A stretch of DNA of 37,956 nt, from the NCBI GenBank assembly GCA_902761575.1, contig CACWKU010000007.1, positions 1 to 37,956 of the forward strand. Direction: 5' to 3'. The stretch is from an uncultured bacterium (GTDB lineage: Bacteria; Verrucomicrobiota; Kiritimatiellia; RFP12; UBA3636). This document shows, in pieces, positions 19,550 through 27,094 of the stretch (positions are counted from its first letter, which is position 1; every line of letters starts with the position of its first letter). Under the pieces are notes generated by a model that was given only the letters and a program-made list of their open reading frames with translations, did no database searches and was not told the DNA's origin. The position numbers and the translations under genes are program-made.

Positions 19550-20101
19550 ATGCCACTCATCGAAACCACCGTCATCCCGGGCGCCTCGGTCTACGGCGTC
19601 CAGCAGGTGTCCTACACCGTGGCCGGCGCCGCGGGCAAGGACTACTCCGCCGCGCTCATCGCCGCCACCCTCAAGGAGTCCGCCGCCATCGAGGCGTCGG
19701 CGAGCTCCTACTCCGCCGTCGTCCAGGAGCGGGCGCACAAGATCGACGAGCTCGGCAGGGTGCTGGCCGAGCTCAACAAGTCCCTCGCGAAGCTCAAGTC
19801 CTCGGGCCAGTCCACCGACACGGCCGGAGTCGACAACGGCGCCTGGGTCAACGGGACGGCCTCGAAATACGGCGTCACGCTCATCTTCCAGGAGAACACG
19901 GCGGACATGACCCGCGCGAACATCATGAAGGGCCAGAACGAAATCCAGTACGTCATCGACACGGAGGACAACAACCTGCAGCAGGACATGGTCGCCCTGC
20001 AAGGGCTCGTCTCCAAGCGCGACAACGCCTTCTCCTCCGCCTCCCGCATCGTCAGGAAGGCCGACGACGCGGCCTCCTCCGTCATCCACAACATCGTGTA
20101 G
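19550..20101 (+). CDS. Filament-like secreted protein, paralogue 1 of 4
   Basis: A 183-residue, mainly helical protein without a signal peptide. It ends in a helix containing LQQDMVALQGLVSKRDNAFS and SRIVRKADDAASSVIHNIV. The pattern LQ.(L/M)(V/T)..RD..(F/Y)....N/R.(V/L) recurs at the C-terminus of the next three genes. A distal N-terminal helix, variable middle and conserved C-terminal helix recall T3SS needle/filament proteins such as EspA and SseB, whose helices pack inside the fibre; I offer this by analogy only. The open frame runs further upstream, but 19550 is the ATG just after the promoter and gives a length in line with the paralogues. There is no ribosome-binding site. Confidence 0.75.
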   Translation: MPLIETTVIPGASVYGVQQVSYTVAGAAGKDYSAALIAATLKESAAIEASASSYSAVVQERAHKIDELGRVLAELNKSLAKLKSSGQSTDTAGVDNGAWVNGTASKYGVTLIFQENTADMTRANIMKGQNEIQYVIDTEDNNLQQDMVALQGLVSKRDNAFSSASRIVRKADDAASSVIHNIV

Positions 20102-20178
20102 CCGCTCCGCGGCGGCCGCAAGTCGCAAGTCCGCCCCCAACCACCGAACCACCCGACCACCCAACCGAGGAACCCGCC

Positions 20179-20715
20179 ATGGCCACCATCGAAAACGTCA
20201 AGGTCGCCGACAACCTCACCGCGCTGTGGGGCATCAACGCCTACGAATACAAGATCAGCGGAAACCAGATCGACTTCCAGGACCTGATGGTCGCGGTCAG
20301 CGAGAAGCGCGCCGTCTCCGTCGAGGGCGAGGTGCAGCCGCTCACGACGCGCATCCGGACCCGCAACGCCTGGCTCGACGAGCTCGGGAAGGCGCTTTCC
20401 GACCTCACCCGCATGCAGGCCGCCTTCAAGCCCGAGGACGGGGGCACCGCCCAGAGCGAGACGATGAACGACAACACCTACGAAACGATCTACAAGCTCC
20501 AGAGGACGTATCCCACGAAGAAGGAGTACAAGCAGTGGGTGGAGTACTACATCCAGCTCGTGAAGACCGCGATCGACGGCGAGAACAACCAGTCGCAGAC
20601 CGACATGTCGCGCCTGCAGTCCCTCGTCGACCGCCGCGACGAGTCCTACTCCACCGCCACCAACCTGATGACCGCGGTCAGCGACACCCGCTCGAATCTC
20701 ATCCGCAACCTGTAG
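20179..20715 (+). CDS. Filament-like secreted protein, paralogue 2 of 4
   Basis: A 178-residue protein ending in NNQSQTDMSRLQSLVDRRDE, SYSTATNLMTAVSDTRSNLIRNL, the cluster's C-terminal signature. The N-terminal part (NLTALWGINAYEYKISGNQI) differs from the other members. A middle segment with YKQWVEYYIQLVK is specific to this copy. A GAGGA ribosome-binding site at 20166-20170 fixes the start. The 77-nt gap to paralogue 1 is C-rich. Of the four, its C-terminus looks to me most like EspA-type tails (NQSQ..M..L), but no alignment was run. Confidence 0.75.
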   Translation: MATIENVKVADNLTALWGINAYEYKISGNQIDFQDLMVAVSEKRAVSVEGEVQPLTTRIRTRNAWLDELGKALSDLTRMQAAFKPEDGGTAQSETMNDNTYETIYKLQRTYPTKKEYKQWVEYYIQLVKTAIDGENNQSQTDMSRLQSLVDRRDESYSTATNLMTAVSDTRSNLIRNL

Positions 20716-20720
20716 CCGCC

Positions 20721-21230
20721 ATGCCCATCGAATCCATCCAGATCGCGACGAACCGCTACGCCCCCGCCGGGAGCGAACAGGTCCTGATGTACGACACCGG
20801 CGCGAGCGGCCCGCTCACGCTCGGGCAGCTCGTGCAGGCCGTGTGCATCCGCACCGCCGCGGCCCTCGAGGCGCAGAGCGTCAACAAGATGAACACGATG
20901 ACCGCCGGCTCCGTCAAGCTGGACGACGCCGCCGGCTGGCTCTCGCAGATCGTGCGGGGGACGGCGGACTGGCCCGCCGCGAAGGCCTTCCTCACCGGCA
21001 CGATGGGGATCGCCGAGAGCGAGCTCCCGCCCAGCCTCGACTCCTACGACCGCCGGATGCAGGCCTCGAACGCGCTGAAGGCCCGAATGGACGCTCTCAC
21101 GCAGTCGCAGCAGGAGGAGATGATCGACCTGCAGACGATGGTCAACCGCCGCGACGTCGCCTTCTCCACCTCGTCCAACGTCGTCCGCGCCCTCGGCACC
21201 TCCACCATGGACACCGCCCAGAACTTCTAG
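20721..21230 (+). CDS. Filament-like secreted protein, paralogue 3 of 4
   Basis: A 169-residue protein that begins 5 nt after the previous stop codon, so it is probably translationally coupled. The N-terminal half contains GPLTLGQLVQAVCIRTAAAL, matched by LSIGQLVMAICLQRASRL in paralogue 4, which shows that these two are the closest pair. The C-terminus SQQEEMIDLQTMVNRRDVAF and STSSNVVRALGTSTMD carries the shared signature. The start ATG has no ribosome-binding site but sits in the GCCGCCATG context seen at several starts here. Confidence 0.75.
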   Translation: MPIESIQIATNRYAPAGSEQVLMYDTGASGPLTLGQLVQAVCIRTAAALEAQSVNKMNTMTAGSVKLDDAAGWLSQIVRGTADWPAAKAFLTGTMGIAESELPPSLDSYDRRMQASNALKARMDALTQSQQEEMIDLQTMVNRRDVAFSTSSNVVRALGTSTMDTAQNF

Positions 21231-21240
21231 TCCTCCTCTC

Positions 21241-21275
21241 TTCACTCTTCACTCGTCACTCTTCACTCGTCACTC
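21241..21275 (+). repeat. 7-bp tandem leader repeat (TTCACTC/GTCACTC)
   Basis: Five perfect-phase heptamers fill most of the gap between paralogues 3 and 4 and end at the GGAG ribosome-binding site (21276-21279). Confidence 0.9.
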
Positions 21276-21286
21276 GGAGAACCGCC

Positions 21287-21880
21287 ATGCCCATCAACAC
21301 CGTCGAATTCGATCTCTCCATGGTCAACCCCGAAACCGGAGAATACCGCACCGCCCGCGCCTACACCGTCGACGGCGTCCTCGGCGTGGACAACCAGCCG
21401 CGCCTGCTCTCCATCGGCCAGCTCGTGATGGCGATCTGCCTCCAGCGCGCCTCCCGGCTCGAAAACGGGTATACCGATCCTGAGACCAATCTACATGTCA
21501 ATGGCATCATCGACCTCATGGAGGAGATGAACGCGACGTCGGTCCAGCTGGAAATCATGACGAAGATCGAGGAGGAGATCCTCGCCGGCACGGTGGAACT
21601 GGATTCGGCCACCGTGACCTACAACGGGGTGCCGTACACCTACCAGAATTTTCTGACGAACGTCATGCGGATGACGAACGTCCCGGACAGCGCCTCCGCG
21701 GCGTCGAAAGACTTCATCACGGCCCTGGAGGCGAAGATGGACGAGAAGAACAGCTTCTCGCAGCAGACGATGATCGAGCTGCAGTCGATGACCGCCAAGC
21801 GCGACCAGGCCTACGACATGGTCTCCAACGTCCTCAAGAGCCTCAACACGGTCCAGGTCGGCATCGTGAACAACTACTAG
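21287..21880 (+). CDS. Filament-like secreted protein, paralogue 4 of 4
   Basis: A 197-residue protein, the longest of the four. It shares (T/S)(L/I)GQLV.A(V/I)C(I/L)(Q)R with paralogue 3 and the C-terminal signature SQQTMIELQSMTAKRDQAYD, then MVSNVLKSLNTVQVGIVNNY. The middle, with TSVQLEIMTKIEEEILAGTV, is helical and acidic. GGAG at 21276-21279 supports the start. A CesT-like chaperone gene follows and could serve this group. Parallel retention of four divergent copies suggests different subunits of one structure or an antigenically variable family. Confidence 0.75.
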   Translation: MPINTVEFDLSMVNPETGEYRTARAYTVDGVLGVDNQPRLLSIGQLVMAICLQRASRLENGYTDPETNLHVNGIIDLMEEMNATSVQLEIMTKIEEEILAGTVELDSATVTYNGVPYTYQNFLTNVMRMTNVPDSASAASKDFITALEAKMDEKNSFSQQTMIELQSMTAKRDQAYDMVSNVLKSLNTVQVGIVNNY

Positions 21881-21908
21881 CGCGCCTGGCGCGAGACTTC
21901 GAACGCCC

Positions 21909-21931
21909 GCGAAGCGGGCTTCGGACGCGTG
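21909..21931. repeat. Palindromic repeat with flanking TTCGAA-like half sites, intergenic copy
   Basis: GCCCGC, loop GAA, GCGGGC at about 21905-21919 is bordered by TTCGAAC and TTCGGA. Read on the other strand the loop is TTC, as in the two tandem copies at 24921-25009, and stem bases differ in complementary pairs. Confidence 0.55.
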
Positions 21932-21948
21932 CAAATCCCGCCTGGAAC

Positions 21949-21964
21949 GCCCCGCAGGGGCTTT
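21949..21964 (+). terminator. Small hairpin plus TTT after paralogue 4
   Basis: GCCCC, loop GCA, GGGGC, then TTTG. This is weak but terminator-like and lies between the filament-like genes and the chaperone gene. Confidence 0.35.
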
Positions 21965-21980
21965 GCCCCCCCCAACCACC

Positions 21981-22385
21981 ATGCCATCCTCCCTCGACCA
22001 GTTTCTCTCCGCGATCGGATACCCCGAACGGGCGCCCGAGGGGGCGACCTCGTTCTCCGTCCTCGTGGACGGCGGGGAAGTGCTGGTCCGCGCGGAGCCG
22101 GGTCGTCTTCTTTTTTCGCGCGCGCTTGCGTGCGACGAGGGGGACCTTCCCCGCCTCGCGTCGTTCGCACCCGGCCGGATGCTGCGCGAAGAGGCCATCC
22201 TCGCCGCCGACCCGACGCCGGGCGGCGCCGCGCTGCTCTGGCGCGAACTGCCGGCGGACGCCTCCGCCGGCGCGATGCAGCTCGCCTTCGAATCCTTCTG
22301 CGACTCCTGCGACTGGTGGCTGGAGCGCATCGACGAGTTCTCCGCCCCCGAGCCGGAGATTCCACCGCTGATGATCCGCCCCTAG
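21981..22385 (+). CDS. CesT/SycE-type class I T3SS chaperone candidate
   Basis: A 134-residue acidic protein. The layout matches small class I chaperones: an N-terminal helix (SLDQFLSAIGY), a beta-strand pair (TSFSVLVDGGEVLVRAE, then GRLLFSRALA), and a C-terminal helix (AMQLAFESFCDSCDWWLERI). These cytosolic dimers bind the N-termini of secreted substrates. It lies directly after the four filament-like genes and before the secretin, so one of those proteins is a likely client. I use ATG 21981; a TTG further upstream would add six residues but has no support. There is no clear ribosome-binding site, only a C-rich leader. Confidence 0.65.
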   Translation: MPSSLDQFLSAIGYPERAPEGATSFSVLVDGGEVLVRAEPGRLLFSRALACDEGDLPRLASFAPGRMLREEAILAADPTPGGAALLWRELPADASAGAMQLAFESFCDSCDWWLERIDEFSAPEPEIPPLMIRP

Positions 22386-22423
22386 CCCGAAGCCCCCCTT
22401 TCTCACGCCCAATCCGTTTCCCG

Positions 22424-24757
22424 ATGAAACGATCCCTTTCCCCCCTTCCCGCCCTCGCCCTCGTCGTCGCGCTGTTCGGCTGCGCCACCGACCCGCCGCG
22501 CGGAGACCCGGATCTCGAACCGGATCTCGAACGGCCGATCGCGGGCGAGGAGCCGTCGATCAAGCTCGTCACGCGGAGCGTCGACGAGGATGATTCCCAC
22601 GCGGAGTCCGCGGAGTCGAAATCTCACACGGAGAACGCAGAGCGCGCGGAGACTGCCTCCGGCGACACGAAGGGGGAGTCCGCCGCGGCGATCGCGGAGG
22701 CCAGCGACGACCTGATCGACGCGCCGGGCGGCGCGGAGGCGAAAGCCAGCGCGGAGAGCTCGGAGAGCGATTCCCGCTCGACGTCCGCGGATCCCGCGGA
22801 GGAGGCCGCTACGCCGGTCGTCGCGTCCACGGCCGACACGAACCCGCTCAAGCGCTACGAGGCGGACATCGAGGAGCTGCTCCAGGACATCGTCCGTTCG
22901 GAATGGTTCCACAAGTGGTTCCGGGAGCATTTCGACGAGTTCAAGGACACCCTGTCGGGCCTCGTAGACAAGGCGACCGGCGGCGCGTCCGCCGCGGCGG
23001 CCCCGGCGCAGCCCGCCGCCGCGCCCGAGATCCCCTGGAAGACCGAGACCTACTCGCTCGTCGCGCGGTCGATGGACCTGCGGCAGGTGCTGGAGACGTT
23101 CGGCGTGGCGCAGGGGATCTCGACGATCCTCTCGCCCGCCGTCGGGGGGGCGCTCTCGGGCGAGTTCGCCGACGTGCCGTGCGGCGAGTTCCTCGACCGG
23201 CTCTGCTCGATGCACAACCTGGCGTGGTACTGGGACGGCGCGACGCTCTGGATCAACGCCGCGAGCGAAATGCAGACGATCCTGCTGGACCTGCGCTACA
23301 TGAAGGCCGGCGAGGTCCGCGCGATGCTCGCCGAGCTTGGCGTCGAGGACCCGCGCTTCCCGCTGAAGACCGCGAGCAACGACGAGCTGATCATGGTCTC
23401 CGGGCCGCCGCGCTACGTCGGGCTCGTCGCCGAGATGATCCAGAAGGCGGACGTGCTTCGCGAGCGCCGCACCTTCAACGAGATCGAGACGCGCCTCTTC
23501 CCGCTGCAGAACACCTGGGCGGACGACGTAGCGTTCAGCGCCAGCTCCCCCGAGTCGAGCGGCTCGATCAAGGGCGTCGCGTCGATGCTCAAGGACATCG
23601 TGGGCACGATCGCCTCGCCCGGATCCCGCGCCGCCGGCGACACGAACGCCCCCGCCTCGTTCAAGCCCCTCATCACCTCCGAGAACCGCCTCAACGCGGT
23701 GATCGTGACCGACGTCGCGCCGCGCATGCCCCTCTACGAGCGCCTCGTCCGAGAGCTCGACGTCCCGCAGAAGCTCGTCGAGATCGAGGTCACGGTCGTC
23801 GAGATGTCGCGCAAGGACGCGCTCGACTGGCAGCTCTCGATCGCCGGGACCGGGACGAAGGACCGCCTCTCCGGCGGCGTCGGCCAGAACGCGGGCAACC
23901 TCTTCCCGGCCGAGGACCTCGCCGGGCGCGGCCTCGCCGGCGCGCTCTCCTACCTCGGGAGCAAGTCCACCGTCTCCGCCTCGCTCACCGCGCTGCGCGA
24001 CAAGGGCAAGGCGCGCAACATCTCCCGCACGACGCTCCTCACGGTGAACAACCTCGCCGCCTCGCTCTCGGACCAGCAGACCTACCACGCCCGCGTGATC
24101 GGCACCGAGGTGGCGGAGCTGGCGGAGGTCTCCGCGGGGACGACGCTCCAGGTCAAGCCCCGCATCATGCGCCTCGGGGACGACGCCGTGCCCACCCGCA
24201 TCTGGCTCACGCTCTCGCTGGAGGACGGCGGCTTCGAGAGCGTCTCCGTGGACTCGATGCCGATGACGCGCACCTCGTCGCTCGACACGCAGACCTCGGT
24301 CTACGAGGAGGACACGATCGTGCTGGCGGGCTACCTGCGCGACATCGAGGAGACGGCCGGCTGGGGCATCCCCTGGCTGCGGGACATCCCGCTCCTCGGC
24401 TGGCTCTTCGGCGGGCACTCCTCCAAGACCGAGACCGTCCAGCGCCTCTTCCTCATCTCGCCGCGGATCGTCGACCCCGACGCCGAGGACCTCGCCCGCC
24501 TCCAGGCGATGCGCCTGCGGGACATCGAGGAGATGGAGACCCTCAACGAGGACGCGGAGGACGCGGACGAGGTGCGCGAGCTGCGCGCCCTCGACCGCCA
24601 GGAGCGCCGCGAACGCCGCCAGGACGCGCTCGACGAGCGCCTCGAGGAGCGCAAGCGCGAGCTCGTCCGGGCCCGCGAGGAGCGCGCCCGCCTCCGCAAG
24701 GAGCGGGAGGCCGAGCGCGAGGAGATCGACAAGCGGGGGGGATGCCTCCCGTGGTAG
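22424..24757 (+). CDS. sctC: T3SS outer-membrane secretin with a lipobox and a charged C-terminal tail
   Basis: A 777-residue secretin. The N-terminus has a lipoprotein-type signal with LFGC, placing the lipidated Cys at residue 20. Residues 25-200 are acidic and low-complexity, including an Ala/Glu/Ser/His repeat. From about 207 come the N0 domain (YSLVARSMDLRQVLETFGVA), N1 (LLDLRYMKAGEVRAMLAELG) and N3-type domain (NRLNAVIVTDVAPRMPLYER). The secretin barrel covers about 530-683, with VYEEDTIVLAGYLRD, IPLLGWLFGG and LFLISPRIV. The last 90 residues form a highly charged coiled coil ending GGCLPW, which I do not know from standard SctC proteins. It forms the outer-membrane gate of the injectisome. 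The lipobox may replace a separate pilotin, as known for some type II secretins. The next gene overlaps its end. Confidence 0.9.
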   Translation: MKRSLSPLPALALVVALFGCATDPPRGDPDLEPDLERPIAGEEPSIKLVTRSVDEDDSHAESAESKSHTENAERAETASGDTKGESAAAIAEASDDLIDAPGGAEAKASAESSESDSRSTSADPAEEAATPVVASTADTNPLKRYEADIEELLQDIVRSEWFHKWFREHFDEFKDTLSGLVDKATGGASAAAAPAQPAAAPEIPWKTETYSLVARSMDLRQVLETFGVAQGISTILSPAVGGALSGEFADVPCGEFLDRLCSMHNLAWYWDGATLWINAASEMQTILLDLRYMKAGEVRAMLAELGVEDPRFPLKTASNDELIMVSGPPRYVGLVAEMIQKADVLRERRTFNEIETRLFPLQNTWADDVAFSASSPESSGSIKGVASMLKDIVGTIASPGSRAAGDTNAPASFKPLITSENRLNAVIVTDVAPRMPLYERLVRELDVPQKLVEIEVTVVEMSRKDALDWQLSIAGTGTKDRLSGGVGQNAGNLFPAEDLAGRGLAGALSYLGSKSTVSASLTALRDKGKARNISRTTLLTVNNLAASLSDQQTYHARVIGTEVAELAEVSAGTTLQVKPRIMRLGDDAVPTRIWLTLSLEDGGFESVSVDSMPMTRTSSLDTQTSVYEEDTIVLAGYLRDIEETAGWGIPWLRDIPLLGWLFGGHSSKTETVQRLFLISPRIVDPDAEDLARLQAMRLRDIEEMETLNEDAEDADEVRELRALDRQERRERRQDALDERLEERKRELVRAREERARLRKEREAEREEIDKRGGCLPW
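22599..22651 (+). repeat. CGGAG/CAGAG-rich low-complexity repeat inside sctC
   Basis: GCGGAG, ACGGAG and GCAGAG units repeat and encode the HAESAES...HTENAERAE stretch of the SctC N-terminal linker. The linker is disordered by composition, so an inserted repeat would be tolerated there. Confidence 0.6.
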
Positions 24758-25506
24758 CCGAGCTCTCCAGCGGATTCGCCGTCGTCGGCGCGGGCGCGTG
24801 GCTCTTCGGCCGCGCGCAGCCCGCCGCCGTCCGCGGCACGCTGAGGAGCCGCGGGCTGAAGGGCTTCGTCTGCCCGGACCGCGGCGCGCTCGCCTACGGC
24901 GAACTCGCCGCGGGCGAGGGTTCGAAGCGCGCTTCGCGCGCGTCCGAAGACGCCTCCGGCATCGTTCGCAAGCCGGCTTCGCCGGCGTTCGAAGGCGCCT
25001 CCGGCGCCGTTCCGGAGCCCGCGAACGGCGGGTCGCCGGCGGAGCGGCAGGCGGCCGCGGCCGCCTGGTGCTCCGCCGCGGACCGCCCCTTCCTCACCCG
25101 CATCGACTGCGGCGTTCCCGTCTCCGCCATTTCCGAAAAGGTGCTCGTCGCCCCGGCCGCGGCGCGGGCCGGCGCGCGACTTCTGCGCGTCGTCCCGATG
25201 TCCTTCGCCCGCGCCATCCGCACCACGGAGTTCTCCTCGGAGTGGGTCGTGATGGCGACCCGCTCGCGCACGGCCCGCGTCGCGCTCGCCGACGGCGAGT
25301 CCCTCGGCGTGCGGCCGGACGCCGCCGTCGCGTGGACCGGCGCGCGCCCCACGGGCTTCTGCCCGCGGCTGCGCCTCCTGGACGTCCTCCTGCCGCGCGG
25401 CCCGCGCGACCTGCTGCTCCACTTCCATGGCCCGGCGATCGTCTGGATCGAGGGCTCCCAACCCCTGCCGCTGCGCACGGCGGCGCCGAGAAGGGCGGTG
25501 TTCTGA
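24742..25506 (+). CDS. AIM24-like protein embedded in the T3SS operon
   Basis: A 254-residue protein. The C-terminal half reads like an AIM24-family (TIGR00266) beta-sandwich/solenoid: TRIDCGVPVSAISEKVLVAP, ALADGESLGVRPDAAVAWTG and a final LLLHFHGPAIVWIEG, close to the family's FxGPGxVxIQ ending. The family's biochemical role is not settled. ATG 24742 overlaps sctC by 16 nt; a GTG at 24751 is the alternative. It overlaps the gatekeeper gene in a TGATG, so it is translated with apparatus genes. Residues about 61-90 are an inserted tandem hairpin repeat (Arg/Ser/Pro/Ala-rich). It is not a known T3SS core subunit; assignment to AIM24 is by motif only. Confidence 0.55.
   Translation: MPPVVAELSSGFAVVGAGAWLFGRAQPAAVRGTLRSRGLKGFVCPDRGALAYGELAAGEGSKRASRASEDASGIVRKPASPAFEGASGAVPEPANGGSPAERQAAAAAWCSAADRPFLTRIDCGVPVSAISEKVLVAPAAARAGARLLRVVPMSFARAIRTTEFSSEWVVMATRSRTARVALADGESLGVRPDAAVAWTGARPTGFCPRLRLLDVLLPRGPRDLLLHFHGPAIVWIEGSQPLPLRTAAPRRAVF
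24921..25009. repeat. Two tandem palindromic units inside the AIM24-like CDS
   Basis: A 44-nt unit and a 45-nt unit begin with TTCG(C)AAG, contain a self-complementary stem with TTC loop (GCGCGC and GCCGGC stems), then (T/C)CGAAG.CGCCTCCGGC. The stems differ but still pair, as in the intergenic copy near 21909. The two units sum to 89 nt. Confidence 0.75.
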
Positions 25507-26702
25507 TGCCGATGGACGCCGCCCAGATCCTGCGCCACGTCATCTCGACGCAGTACGACGTCGCCGCCCGCCAGGGCGAGGCGCTCGACCGCGCCGCGCA
25601 GGCCGCCACGACGGCCCCCGCCGCCGAGACCGGCCGCGCGATGGGCGTCGCGCTCACGGTCCAGGCCGACCCGACGGCCGAGCTCATGGACTCGATGGAG
25701 GAGCTCACCGCGCAGTTCGAGGAGAAGTCCCTCAAGAAGCTCGCCGACCGCAAGCTCGGCGAGGCGCAGGGCCCGCGCTCGTCGTTCCTCCGCGCGATCG
25801 AGGCCTGGAGCAAGGTCCTGCCGGACATGCCCGGGCGCGACCAGCTCGACGCCATCCTGCGCCAGGCCCGCCTCGCCCGCGCCGGCGGCCAGCCGATGTC
25901 CGCCGACGATCTCCTGCGCCAGCTCGGCCGCGCCTCGACCGACGCCACGCACCAGTTCGCGATGCTGGACCTGCTGGAGCAGATGCTCGGCGAGTCCGAG
26001 GGGGACCTCGCGCAGCTCGTCAAGGACGCCCGCGCCCAGCTCATGGCCGAGAAGGGGCCCGACGTCAAGGCCGGCCTCAACCTCGCCCAGGAGGTCAACG
26101 CCCGCGCCACGACGCCCGAGGAGATGCAGGGCCTGCGCGACCTCTACCGCTCCGAGGTCTTCGGCTTCACCAAGCCCCAGGACTGCTTCCGCTCGCTCCT
26201 CGCCGCGCGCGGCCCCGAGGGGCTCAAGGGCGCGATCTCGTTCCTGCTCGCCGGCTGCGGCGCCGACCTCGCCGCCTCGAACCCCTCGATGGATCCCGTG
26301 CAGCTGCGCCAGATTCTGCTGGACCTGCAGTGCGTCGACGTCCTCCAGACCGTGCTCGGCGACCTCGACAAGCTCGGCGCCCGGATGCAGTCGCAGTTCG
26401 GCGAGGCGTGCCGGCTCGGCGCCGAGCAGCTGACGGGCCGCGTCCTCGACTTCACCGAGCAGGCCTTCGTCACCGCGCCCGGCATCGGCGCCTTCGTCGG
26501 CGAGACCGGCCTGCAGGCGCTGCTCGCCCAGATGGACTTCACCCGCGAGCTCGTCGGGCTCTTCCGCCGCCTCTCCCCGCGCCTCTTCGGCAAGGAGACC
26601 GACCGGCAGAAGCTCGTCGACGCCGCGCAGGAGCACCTCGACGGCCTCGTCTCCCTGGAGGAGGAGGCCGAGCAGGAGAAGCAGGAGGAGCAGTCCGCAT
26701 GA
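25506..26702 (+). CDS. sctW: T3SS gatekeeper, YopN-TyeA/CopN/MxiC family
   Basis: A 398-residue helical protein. The N-terminal segment is polar, then residues about 55-280 hold HrpJ/YopN-like helices (ELMDSMEELTAQFEEKSLKK, FAMLDLLEQMLGESEGDLAQ). The C-terminal part from about 280 (DPVQLRQILLDLQCVDVLQT through the end) resembles TyeA fused in one chain, as in Chlamydia CopN and Shigella MxiC. Gatekeepers plug the export gate and set the order of translocator and effector release. The start overlaps the previous stop by one base (TGATG), and its own stop overlaps the next start (ATGA). A chaperone, SctX-like and SctV follow, the same order as yopN-tyeA-sycN-yscX-(yscY)-yscV in Yersinia. Confidence 0.85.
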   Translation: MPMDAAQILRHVISTQYDVAARQGEALDRAAQAATTAPAAETGRAMGVALTVQADPTAELMDSMEELTAQFEEKSLKKLADRKLGEAQGPRSSFLRAIEAWSKVLPDMPGRDQLDAILRQARLARAGGQPMSADDLLRQLGRASTDATHQFAMLDLLEQMLGESEGDLAQLVKDARAQLMAEKGPDVKAGLNLAQEVNARATTPEEMQGLRDLYRSEVFGFTKPQDCFRSLLAARGPEGLKGAISFLLAGCGADLAASNPSMDPVQLRQILLDLQCVDVLQTVLGDLDKLGARMQSQFGEACRLGAEQLTGRVLDFTEQAFVTAPGIGAFVGETGLQALLAQMDFTRELVGLFRRLSPRLFGKETDRQKLVDAAQEHLDGLVSLEEEAEQEKQEEQSA

Positions 26703-27094
26703 GCAGCCCCGCCCCCGTCTGGCTCGACGACATCGTCCGCGAGTTCGGCCGCTCGGCCGGGCTCTCGGACTTCTCCCTCAACGACCGCGGCGCCGCGGCC
26801 GCGACGTTCGAGACCGGCGCGCAGCTGCGCTTCGAATACGCCTTCGAGTCGCTCGTCGTCGCGCTCTCGTTCCCCTACCCCGCCTCCGACCCCGCCGCCG
26901 CACGCCGGCTCCTCGCCGCCGCGCACCCCGGCGCACGCGCGCCCTTCCGGCTCCGCGCCGGGATCCTCGCCCGGTCCGGCCGCGCGATCCTCGCCGCGCG
27001 CTTCCCCGAGCGCGAAACCACCCTGCCCGCCGTGAACGCCGCCTTCTCCGCGCTCTGGCGCCTTTCCGAAGACCTCGCCGGAGGGCCCGCCTGA
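26699..27094 (+). CDS. CesT/SycN-type chaperone, probably for the gatekeeper
   Basis: A 131-residue protein with the class I chaperone pattern: N-terminal helix (WLDDIVREFGRSAGL), beta-strands (AATFETGAQLRFEYA, SLVVALSFPYP), a central helix (AARRLLAAAH) and a C-terminal helix (NAAFSALWRLSEDLAG). Directly downstream of sctW with a 4-nt ATGA overlap, it fits the place of SycN or Chlamydia Scc1, which bind YopN/CopN. It also overlaps the next gene by one base. Confidence 0.75.
   Translation: MSSPAPVWLDDIVREFGRSAGLSDFSLNDRGAAAATFETGAQLRFEYAFESLVVALSFPYPASDPAAARRLLAAAHPGARAPFRLRAGILARSGRAILAARFPERETTLPAVNAAFSALWRLSEDLAGGPA

Noticed and set aside
21963-21980. TTG start for the CesT-like chaperone
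   Set aside because: It adds only six Pro/Thr residues encoded by the C-rich leader; ATG 21981 is better.
22403-24418. A 671-codon minus-strand frame opposite sctC
   Set aside because: Composition is Arg/Glu/Val/Asp-rich without motifs, and the plus strand holds an evident secretin.
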